In this document: piece by piece, positions 1 to 4,240 of the stretch
Layout of the letters: every line of letters begins with the position of its first letter
Position numbering within the stretch: position 1 is the stretch's first letter
Origin: Betaproteobacteria bacterium
GTDB lineage: Bacteria > Pseudomonadota > Gammaproteobacteria > Burkholderiales > SG8-41
Direction of reading: 5' to 3'
Length of the DNA stretch: 6,008 bases
Assembly: GCA_025353085.1 (NCBI GenBank)
Contig: JANXRI010000318.1
Span: 1 to 6,008 of the forward strand
The notes under the pieces: generated by a model
The model's database searches: none
Told to the model about the DNA's origin: nothing
What the model saw: only the letters and a program-made list of their open reading frames with translations
Program-made: the position numbers and the translations under genes

Positions 1-693
1 CGTGCGGTCGCGCCAGAGCAGCGGACCGGGCAGGGGCCGTGCAAGTGGAGAAGTTACGGAGATGGCCACGGCGCCGGGCTCATCGCCATCCGGCCTGAGC
101 CCCATCGTCTCCGGCGTTTTCGAAAAGACCAGGTCTGCCAACACCCACATCGTGATCACCGTAACAACGGCTACCAGAGATGCCGCCACCGGAAATCCCA
201 CCGCACTGATGGCCGCCACCCAAAGCGGCGAGAAGACGATTCCGCCGACGCTCCCGCCGTTGTAGCCCATGGCGAGTGCGGCCGGGCGGGCGCGCACGAA
301 CCACGGCGAAACGATTGCATTGAGCGCCGCGGCGCTCATCGTCCCCCATCCCGCGCCGCTGAAAAGCGCCGCGATGAAAAGCTGCCACGGCGCAACCGCG
401 GTCGCCCATCCGATCACGCCGGCGCCGATCAACAGCGCTCCGATCTTCGTCACCATCGCCGCGCCGAAGCGCCGATGCAGGCGCGGCAGGTTTGCCCCGG
501 CGATCGCGCCGGAGAGAAAATGCAGGCTGATCGCGCCGGAGATCAGGGCAATCGACCAGCCTCTCGATTCGCGGATCACCCCAAGGTAAATCGGCGGGCC
601 GTAGAAGCCCAGTCCCCAGCCGAAGACGCCGAGAATGAAGGCCGCGTGGACCACCCGCCATCCGTAAAACCTGCCTTTGCTGTTCTTCGTCAT
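1..693 (-). CDS. MFS transporter, N-terminal half (gene runs off the left edge)
   Basis: The minus strand reads without a stop from an ATG at 693 to base 1, giving 231 residues of a protein that continues outside the window. The translation is strongly hydrophobic, with about six membrane helices (roughly residues 14-36, 48-68, 79-97, 101-123, 143-165, 169-189). This is the N-terminal half of a 12-helix MFS carrier. The short basic loop GANLPRLHRRFG (67-77) occupies the motif A position between helices 2 and 3, and the glycine-rich MGYNGGSVGG (142-151) lies in helix 5. Residues 190-231 look like the start of the central cytoplasmic loop. Such carriers move small solutes across the inner membrane by proton coupling; the substrate cannot be read from the sequence. 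There is no clear Shine-Dalgarno sequence before 693, but no other ATG fits. It is transcribed divergently from the ArsR-type regulator, which probably controls it. Confidence 0.88.
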   Translation of the reverse strand, partial: MTKNSKGRFYGWRVVHAAFILGVFGWGLGFYGPPIYLGVIRESRGWSIALISGAISLHFLSGAIAGANLPRLHRRFGAAMVTKIGALLIGAGVIGWATAVAPWQLFIAALFSGAGWGTMSAAALNAIVSPWFVRARPAALAMGYNGGSVGGIVFSPLWVAAISAVGFPVAASLVAVVTVITMWVLADLVFSKTPETMGLRPDGDEPGAVAISVTSPLARPLPGPLLWRDRT

Positions 694-722
694 CGCGACA
701 CTGTGGCCCAGATCGGGAAAAA

Positions 723-746
723 ATGCTTCGGCCAGGACCGAAGCAT
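723..746. promoter_or_regulatory. Perfect inverted repeat, candidate operator of the divergent promoter
   Basis: ATGCTTCGG (723-731) and CCGAAGCAT (738-746) are exact reverse complements separated by 6 bp. They lie near the middle of the 103-bp gap between the divergent transporter and ArsR-type regulator genes. ArsR-family dimers bind inverted repeats that overlap their promoters, so this is the best candidate site for autoregulation and control of the transporter. No T-run follows on either strand, so it is not a terminator. I could not pick convincing -35/-10 boxes. Confidence 0.6.
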
Positions 747-796
747 CCCCGGTGCGGTCGGCGTAAGCTGATAGCGTCGAAACGGAAAACCGGTCA

Positions 797-1489
797 ATGG
801 CCAATAACGCCAGATTTGCCGAAGTGGCTTCGCTTGCGGGCGATCCGGCGCGTGCCGGGATGCTGCATGCGCTGATGGATGGGCGCGCGCTGACTGCGTC
901 CGAGCTTGCGCGGGTTGCCGGCATCACCCCGCAGACCGCGAGCGGGCACCTCGCGAGGCTGGCCACCGCCGGGCTGCTGACGGTCGAAAAGCAGGGGCGC
1001 CATCGTTACCACCGGCTCGCTTCGCCGTCGGTTGCCCAGATGATGGAAAGCATCATGCAGGTGGCCTCGGGATTGGAAGCGATGCGGCCTCCCCCGGTGA
1101 CCGGCCCCAAGGACGCGGCCCTTCGCGCCGCGCGAACCTGCTACGACCATCTCGCCGGTCATCTTGGCGTCTCACTTGCGGATGCGCTGGTGGCCGGTGG
1201 GCATGTCGAGCTGATGCAGGATGCCGGTGTGGTGACTGATGCCGGAGTCGCGTTGTTCAGGCGGATCGGGCTCGACGTCGCCTCGTTATCCGGGAAGACG
1301 GCTCGCCTCTTTTGCCGGCCTTGCCTCGATTGGAGCGAACGCCGTCCGCATCTGGCTGGCGCGGTCGGGCGTGCCCTGTGCGCGCACAGCCTTGAAGAGG
1401 GTTGGATACGTCGCCTTGAAGGGACGCGGGCTGTCGCCGTCACGCCCAAGGGGCATCGAGTCTTTCGTGAGGCGATAGGCGTGCGGTAG
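797..1489 (+). CDS. ArsR-family winged-helix transcriptional regulator
   Basis: This encodes a 230-residue DNA-binding protein. Residues 8-75 form an ArsR-type winged helix-turn-helix: DPARAGMLHALMDGRALTAS, then the recognition helix around TPQTASGHLARL (44-55), then a wing at GRHRYHRLA (68-75). The region beyond residue 100 is longer than in small metal sensors. It carries C115, C173, C176 and C195, including a CRPCLDWSERRPHLAG stretch that I know as a conserved feature of a subgroup of larger ArsR-like regulators. The cysteine pair could sense metal, electrophile or redox state, but that is inference. The ATG at 797 is the first start in frame and the domain begins at once; the ribosome binding site is weak. 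The gene diverges from an MFS transporter gene across a palindromic operator candidate, so it is probably a repressor of that transporter and of itself. Confidence 0.88.
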   Translation: MANNARFAEVASLAGDPARAGMLHALMDGRALTASELARVAGITPQTASGHLARLATAGLLTVEKQGRHRYHRLASPSVAQMMESIMQVASGLEAMRPPPVTGPKDAALRAARTCYDHLAGHLGVSLADALVAGGHVELMQDAGVVTDAGVALFRRIGLDVASLSGKTARLFCRPCLDWSERRPHLAGAVGRALCAHSLEEGWIRRLEGTRAVAVTPKGHRVFREAIGVR

Positions 1490-1541
1490 GGCGGTCCTTT
1501 CCTCCGAATCTTCGACTTTCATTTTGTAAGATCCGCTCTGT

Positions 1542-1682
1542 GCTTAACTCTCCTGCCAATTCGTGTATCGGTACCGGTACATATCTGCAGTACAGACTGG
1601 CTTTCCCGGATTCGATTGCCACCCCCGGCGTATGGTGCCCGCGGCGAATAACAGGTATTTTTATGCCTCAGGTGAGTTAACG
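1542..1682 (+). other. Candidate attC-like site at the left end of the array
   Basis: GCTTAAC (1542-1548) matches the R'' consensus, and GTTAACG (1676-1682) partly matches R'. The two ends pair well: TTAACTC-T-CCTG (1544-1555) is complementary to CAGG-T-GAGTTAA (1669-1680), 11 of 12 positions with one T/T mismatch. The 3' end CCTCAGGTGAGTTAAC resembles the 3' ends of the next two attC sites. The 141-bp length is at the upper end of the classical attC range. R' departs from GTTRRRY in its last two bases and the centre shows no long hairpin, so this may be a degenerate attC or another array boundary site. The rest of the gene-free stretch from 1490 shows no gene or terminator that I can support. 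Confidence 0.45.
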
Positions 1683-1695
1683 CGTTGACCTCATT

Positions 1696-1701
1696 GAAGG
1701 A
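1696..1701 (+). promoter_or_regulatory. Strong ribosome binding site before ATG 1709, cassette 1
   Basis: GAAGGA (1696-1701) stands 7 nt ahead of ATG 1709, which is 27 bp after the R' box of the candidate upstream site. This is the expected place for a cassette gene to begin. The frame opened by this ATG stops at TAG 1763-1765, while the long open frame of cassette 1 has no comparable signal before its own first ATG (1786). The site therefore argues that the cassette 1 gene originally started at 1709. Confidence 0.55.
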
Positions 1702-1785
1702 TGACCAGATGAGTCAAATTTTCAGGGAACGCAAACCCGCGTTTCGGCAACCGACTTCAAGTTAGTTGGCACATCAGACACCGAG

Positions 1786-2163
1786 ATGATCCGCGATCTA
1801 AGAAAGGGACAGTCAAGCGTCTACCTTCAATATGGCAGCTATGGTGGCGAAACAATTGGTGCCAAAGGATTTCAGGCCGAGCAACGGAATGACTTAATTA
1901 TCTTTCGGTTCACGCTGAGCCCGGTAGATGGAAATCAAAAATCAGATGCTCAAAACCTATTCAGTCGCCCGCTGCAGCAGGTTCACGTGTCGGACGATCA
2001 CATCATTACTAATTTGGCAAAATTTGTTCAGCACAGGCGTGACCAATTCAAGGACTATGCCGTTGAGATCGTCACAGACAGAGGGCTGCTCGCGTTTGAT
2101 GCAAAACTCCATGATGTTGGTGGGTACGCAGTCGGGTTTTCGGTAGCGCAGCGTGCCAACTAA
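1786..2163 (+). CDS. Cassette 1 protein of unknown function, 5' end probably frameshifted
   Basis: The first ATG of the long frame (1786) gives 125 residues that I do not recognise. The protein looks soluble: there is no signal peptide or membrane helix, beta-rich stretches alternate with short helices (for example NDLIIFRFTLSP, 35-46), and a C-terminal domain contains YAVEIVTDRGLLAFDAK (91-107). ATG 1786 has no Shine-Dalgarno sequence. The same frame is open back to 1705 and reads protein-like residues ending TDFKLVGTSDTE just before M1. A better start, ATG 1709 with GAAGGA, lies in another frame and would join this one if one base were restored near the T-run 1719-1722, giving about 151 residues. 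The gene is therefore probably a 1-bp-deleted allele, or is still translated from 1786 in shortened form. Its stop codon lies inside the R'' box of the first clear attC. It is the only cassette here without an obvious partner gene. Confidence 0.6.
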   Translation: MIRDLRKGQSSVYLQYGSYGGETIGAKGFQAEQRNDLIIFRFTLSPVDGNQKSDAQNLFSRPLQQVHVSDDHIITNLAKFVQHRRDQFKDYAVEIVTDRGLLAFDAKLHDVGGYAVGFSVAQRAN

Positions 2164-2238
2164 CTCGGCCACGAGCGCGACGCTGAAAGCCACGCGCTAT
2201 CGCGCTTTGGCACGCGCGCCTCAGGCTGTGCGCTAGGT
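2158..2238 (+). other. attC site 1 (81 bp), degenerate R' box
   Basis: R'' is AACTAAC (2158-2164) and R' is GCTAGGT (2232-2238), where the invariant GTT has become GCT. Inner arms pair as CAC/GTG, GAG/CTC and CGCG/CGCG with an unpaired C. It shares the blocks CACGAGCGCGACGCT and GCGCGCCTCAG, and its exact length, with the site at 2715-2795. It closes cassette 1; the stop codon TAA 2161-2163 is part of R''. The altered R' may reduce recombination. Confidence 0.75.
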
Positions 2239-2254
2239 TGCCTCGGACCGCCCC

Positions 2255-2527
2255 ATGCTGATCTTTGAATGGGATCCTGCGAAGGCTCGCGATAACGAGC
2301 AGAAGCACGGAGTCTCATTCTCCGAAGCAACGGAAGTCTTTGGGGACGATCATTCATCCACTGTGCCCGATCCAGAGCACTCGAGAGACGAGGCGCGATA
2401 CCTCATCTTTGGCATGTCAAAAGCAGGCAAAACCCTTGTCGTGTCCTATACTGAGCAAGCTGAGCGCATAAGACTTATCTCAGCGCGCCCAATGACCACG
2501 CGTGAGCGTAGAGCATATGAGCAATGA
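2255..2527 (+). CDS. brnT: BrnT-like toxin (DUF497), cassette 2
   Basis: This 90-residue protein has the full BrnT pattern: FEWDPAKARDNEQKHGVSF at residues 4-22, EVFGDD at 27-32, PEHSRDEARYLIFGMS at 40-55, and the C-terminal RIRLISARPMTTRERRAYE at 71-89. BrnT proteins are RelE-fold ribonucleases that block growth by cleaving RNA and are neutralised by a co-transcribed antitoxin. Length is normal for the family and nothing is missing, so it is probably active. The ATG lies only 16 bp after the R' box of attC 1, with a poor ribosome binding site. Its transcription may therefore depend on signals within the attC or on upstream read-through. The 3' end overlaps the partner gene by 11 bp, as expected for a toxin-antitoxin pair in BrnT-first order. 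Confidence 0.9.
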   Translation: MLIFEWDPAKARDNEQKHGVSFSEATEVFGDDHSSTVPDPEHSRDEARYLIFGMSKAGKTLVVSYTEQAERIRLISARPMTTRERRAYEQ

Positions 2528-2720
2528 AAAAGACACATTGCGAGACGAATACCCGGCAGACCTGATCAAGTCGGGCACGCGGGGAAAGTACGCGACTGGT
2601 TATCGGGAGGGCACAAACGTTGTGCTCATCGACCCCGACCTACACAGCCTGTTCCCGAATTCCGAGGCTGTGAATCGTGCGCTTCGTGAATACGTCTCCT
2701 CAAAGCGCACGGCAACCTAA
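2517..2720 (+). CDS. BrnA-like antitoxin candidate, cassette 2
   Basis: This 67-residue protein is encoded immediately behind and overlapping the BrnT-like gene. It contains DEYPADLIKSGTRGKYATGY (10-29), then GTNVVLIDPDLHSLFPNSEA (32-51) and VNRALREYV (52-60). I know this RGKY...GTN.V.LDPD...FP.S..VN.ALR pattern from a widespread uncharacterised small-protein family. The layout (a short strand, an acidic turn, then helices ending in N.ALREYV) resembles the ribbon-helix-helix end of BrnA antitoxins, but the usual BrnA N-terminal motif is absent. The inferred role is binding and silencing the BrnT-like toxin and possibly repressing the operon. ATG 2517 is preferred; an in-frame GTG at 2502 would add five residues. 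The stop codon TAA 2718-2720 is part of the R'' box of attC 2. Confidence 0.75.
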   Translation: MSNEKDTLRDEYPADLIKSGTRGKYATGYREGTNVVLIDPDLHSLFPNSEAVNRALREYVSSKRTAT

Positions 2721-2795
2721 CTCAAGCACGAGCGCGACGCTTGCCACCCGGCGCTGGCACGCCTGTGTTCGCGCGCCTCAGCAGGTGCGTTAAAC
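2715..2795 (+). other. attC site 2 (81 bp)
   Basis: R'' ACCTAAC (2715-2721) and R' GTTAAAC (2789-2795) both fit the consensus (RYYYAAC and GTTRRRY). Inner pairing includes CAC/GTG, GAG/CTC and CGCG/CGCG, and the tip holds a TGCCA/TGGCA hairpin. It is the same length as, and clearly related to, attC 1. It closes cassette 2. Confidence 0.85.
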
Positions 2796-2809
2796 GGCAA
2801 AGGTACATC

Positions 2810-3067
2810 GTGCCCGAACTAAGTCGGTTTCTCGGAATCGTGATCTACATGTACTACCGGGATCACGCACCGCCGCATTTTCACGCCGAATACGCGGAGT
2901 TCGAAATCACCGTTGAAATCCAATCGGGCGTAGTGACCGGTACGTTCCCGAAGCGGGCGTTGAGTCTGGTCATGGAATGGTATTCTTTACACAAGACGGA
3001 GCTTCTCGAAGACTGGTCGCTTGCCGAGGGCAAGCAGCCATTGAAGACAATCGACCCACTGGAGTAA
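2810..3067 (+). CDS. DUF4160 protein, cassette 3
   Basis: This 85-residue protein shows the DUF4160 signature: PELSRFLGIVIYMYYRDHAP at the N-terminus, the histidine-rich HAPPHFHAEY (19-28), FEITVEIQSGVVTGTFPKRA (31-50), and EWYSLHKTELLEDW (56-69). The GTG at 2810 is chosen because AAAGG (2799-2803) lies 6 nt upstream and family members begin with this same Met-Pro-x-(Ile/Leu)-Ser-Arg-Phe. The biochemical role of the family is not established. The HxPPHFH cluster could bind a metal or act in catalysis, which is inference. The gene is followed 4 nt later by a DUF2442 gene, a partnership seen in many bacteria and usually regarded as toxin-antitoxin-like. The cassette starts 14 bp after the R' box of attC 2, so no separate promoter fits outside the attC. 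Confidence 0.88.
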   Translation: MPELSRFLGIVIYMYYRDHAPPHFHAEYAEFEITVEIQSGVVTGTFPKRALSLVMEWYSLHKTELLEDWSLAEGKQPLKTIDPLE

Positions 3068-3071
3068 CGCA

Positions 3072-3311
3072 ATGTTTCTTCATGTATTGGAAGCCCGATA
3101 TATTCGGAACTACGTGGTCTGGGTCCGGTTCAGCGACGGCACCAAAGGCGAAGTGGATCTTTCGGCTGAGCTGACGGGCCCGGTATTCGGCTCTCTACGC
3201 GACGTTGAGCAATTCAAAGCCTTTACCCTGGCCTATCACACGCTCACGTGGCCCAACGGTGCAGACCTTGCGCCGGAGTTTCTTCGCGAGCGTGACGCAG
3301 TTACCGTTTAA
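3072..3311 (+). CDS. DUF2442 protein, cassette 3
   Basis: This 79-residue protein matches DUF2442: VLEARYIRNYVVWVRFSDGT (5-24), EVDLSAELTGPVFGSLRD (27-44), and the diagnostic TWPNGADLAPEFL near the C-terminus (59-71). GGAG (3061-3064) stands 7 nt before the ATG and is shared with the last codons of the DUF4160 gene, so the two are translated as a unit. DUF2442 proteins are small and some resemble antitoxins or regulators; function is unproven. I infer it partners the DUF4160 product. The stop codon TAA 3309-3311 lies within the R'' box of attC 3. Confidence 0.88.
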   Translation: MFLHVLEARYIRNYVVWVRFSDGTKGEVDLSAELTGPVFGSLRDVEQFKAFTLAYHTLTWPNGADLAPEFLRERDAVTV

Positions 3312-3392
3312 CTACAGGTGCTGCGGACGGGCAATCCGTACCGCGCGAGTGCGTGCGTCTGCGCGGGCCCGCCGCAGACCAAAACGTTGGGT
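3306..3392 (+). other. attC site 3 (87 bp), canonical structure
   Basis: R'' GTTTAAC (3306-3312) and R' GTTGGGT (3386-3392) fit the consensus exactly. Inside, GGT-G-CTGCGG-A-CGGG pairs with CCCG-CCGCAG-ACC, leaving an unpaired G and an unpaired A on the same strand. This is the extrahelical-base arrangement known from attC hairpins, which the integron integrase uses to choose the recombining strand. It is the same length as, and nearly the same stem as, attC 4. It closes cassette 3. Confidence 0.92.
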
Positions 3393-3404
3393 TTCACTAT
3401 CACG

Positions 3405-3433
3405 TTGACCAATGTTCTCAAATATGAGAACAT
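3405..3433 (+). promoter_or_regulatory. Promoter/operator of the higBA-like pair
   Basis: ATGTTCTCA (3412-3420) and TGAGAACAT (3425-3433) are exact reverse complements with 4 bp between them, just ahead of the toxin start at 3440. A TTGACC (3405-3410) resembles a -35 box, but no good -10 is evident. HigA-type antitoxins repress their own operons by binding such palindromes. The right arm also supplies GAGAA, the only weak ribosome-binding-like sequence before ATG 3440, so repressor and ribosome signals overlap. Confidence 0.7.
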
Positions 3434-3439
3434 CAAAAC

Positions 3440-3766
3440 ATGCCTTATTCCATCGAATACTTTCATCCGAAGGTGCTCGCGGAGATCGAGTCCTGGCCGG
3501 CAGACATTCTTGCCGACTACGCGCGAATCGCAGAACTTCTCATGGAACACGGGCCAAAATTGAGACTGCCGCACTCGCGGGCATTGGGCGAAGGTTTGTT
3601 TGAACTCAGGCCGAGAGGCAAGTCAGGAATAGGCCGGGCGTTTTACTGCTTTCTCATTCGCCAACGAGCAGTCGTTTTGCACGCATTTGTCAAAAAATCA
3701 CAACAGACGCCGGATCGAGAATTGAAGTTGGCTCGAAAGCGCATGAAGGAGCTGTCCCATGGCTGA
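3440..3766 (+). CDS. higB: HigB/RelE-like toxin (Gp49/DUF891 family), cassette 4
   Basis: This 108-residue protein is typical of the phage Gp49-like/HigB branch of the RelE superfamily. It has a basic helical N-terminal half, then SRALGEGLFELRPRGKSGIG (46-65), RAFYCFL (66-72), and the C-terminal HAFVKKSQQTPDRELKLARKR (81-101). Members are mRNA interferases, generally ribosome-dependent. The conserved basic and aromatic residues of GLFELR and of the HAF-KK-TP block are present, so the toxin looks intact. The start at 3440 gives the usual family length. The gene is headed by its own palindromic operator and overlaps the antitoxin gene by 8 bp, in the toxin-first order typical of higBA. Confidence 0.9.
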   Translation: MPYSIEYFHPKVLAEIESWPADILADYARIAELLMEHGPKLRLPHSRALGEGLFELRPRGKSGIGRAFYCFLIRQRAVVLHAFVKKSQQTPDRELKLARKRMKELSHG

Positions 3767-4070
3767 AATCAAGTATCAACCTGTCCCCCACAACCATGAA
3801 GCCTTTCTCAAGAAGGCAAAAAAGCGGCGGGGTTTTGAAGCCGCATACCAAGCGCTTGCGGTCGAGTACGCAGTCGCCAACGAAATGCTCACCGCACGTT
3901 CCCGGGCCGGCTTGACGCAGGAGGCAGTTGCTTCCCGCATGGGCACAACAAAAAGCACGGTTTCGCGTCTTGAATCGGGTGGAAAGCATGCCCCGTCACT
4001 GACTTCGCTGAAGAAATACGCCGCCGCCGTCGGCTGCAAAGTTGAAATAAAGCTTGTTCCGCAGAGGTGA
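3759..4070 (+). CDS. higA: HigA-like XRE-family antitoxin, cassette 4
   Basis: This 103-residue protein has a helix-turn-helix of the XRE/Cro type at about residues 43-95. Its core is SRAGLTQEAVASRMGTTKST (48-67), followed by VSRLESGGKHAPSLTSLKKY (68-87) and AAAVGCKVEIKLVPQ. The N-terminal 40 residues (AFLKKAKKRRGFEAAYQALA at 15-34) are helical and probably hold the toxin-binding part. AAGGAG (3746-3751) lies 7 nt before ATG 3759, a much stronger site than that of the toxin. This should favour antitoxin production. The inferred role is neutralising the upstream HigB-like toxin and repressing the operon at the palindrome 3412-3433. The stop codon is one base before the R'' box of attC 4. Confidence 0.9.
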   Translation: MAEIKYQPVPHNHEAFLKKAKKRRGFEAAYQALAVEYAVANEMLTARSRAGLTQEAVASRMGTTKSTVSRLESGGKHAPSLTSLKKYAAAVGCKVEIKLVPQR

Positions 4071-4071
4071 T

Positions 4072-4158
4072 ACCCAACTATAGGTGCTGCGGACGGGACG
4101 CCAGCACCACGCGAGTGCAAACGTCTTCGCTGGCCCGCCGCAGACCAAAACGTTGAGG
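4072..4158 (+). other. attC site 4 (87 bp), R' altered at the IS junction
   Basis: R'' is ACCCAAC (4072-4078). The stem GGT-G-CTGCGG-A-CGGG with CCCG-CCGCAG-ACC is identical to attC 3, including both extrahelical bases. The tip adds a GCCAGC/GCTGGC pairing. R' reads GTTGAGG (4152-4158) rather than the GTTGGGT expected from R''. The departure begins where the IS terminal repeat starts, so the last bases of R' were probably replaced or overlapped by the IS. It closes cassette 4. Confidence 0.88.
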
Positions 4159-4240
4159 CTGTATAAAAAGTCCTGAAACGTGTCCTCGGCGAACACCTTC
4201 AATCGTTACTCAGGGAAGACGATTCGAAGGGAGAAGAAGA

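Larger units (their letters stand above)
1542..4158 (+). other. Integron gene-cassette array without integrase (CALIN)
   Basis: Four cassettes lie head to tail on the plus strand. Each consists of one or two short genes followed within a base or two by an attC site with R'' (RYYYAAC-like) and R' (GTTRRRY-like) boxes. Spacing from an R' box to the next start codon is only 14 to 47 bp. Contents in order: an unrecognised gene; a BrnT-like toxin and partner; DUF4160 and DUF2442; HigB-like toxin and XRE antitoxin. No tyrosine recombinase gene is present and no clear attI site was seen. A true chromosomal integron with intI outside the window cannot be excluded. The cassettes look less GC-rich by eye than the flanking chromosome and the IS. 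Confidence 0.85.

Noticed and set aside
80..661. Minus-strand open frame of 193 codons overlapping the transporter gene
   Set aside because: It reads arginine- and glycine-rich low-complexity protein with no domain, while the adjacent frame on the same strand encodes a clear MFS membrane protein over the whole stretch.
1571..1580. GTACCGGTAC palindrome
   Set aside because: A 10-bp palindrome without promoter, repeat copies or a gene start nearby could arise by chance. It lies within the loop of the candidate attC-like site.
1440..1622. Minus-strand 60-codon frame between the regulator gene and the array
   Set aside because: It overlaps the end of the regulator gene, has no recognisable motif and spans the start of the attC-like site.
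1715..1725. Programmed -1 frameshifting at AAATTTT to express the cassette 1 gene
   Set aside because: The run is not in the reading phase required for a slippery heptamer in the ATG 1709 frame, and no strong stem follows. A plain 1-base deletion is simpler.
2158..4158. Spaced related repeats as a CRISPR array
   Set aside because: The repeats are 81-87 bp, occur only twice per type, are separated by protein-coding genes and have the two-box structure of attC sites.
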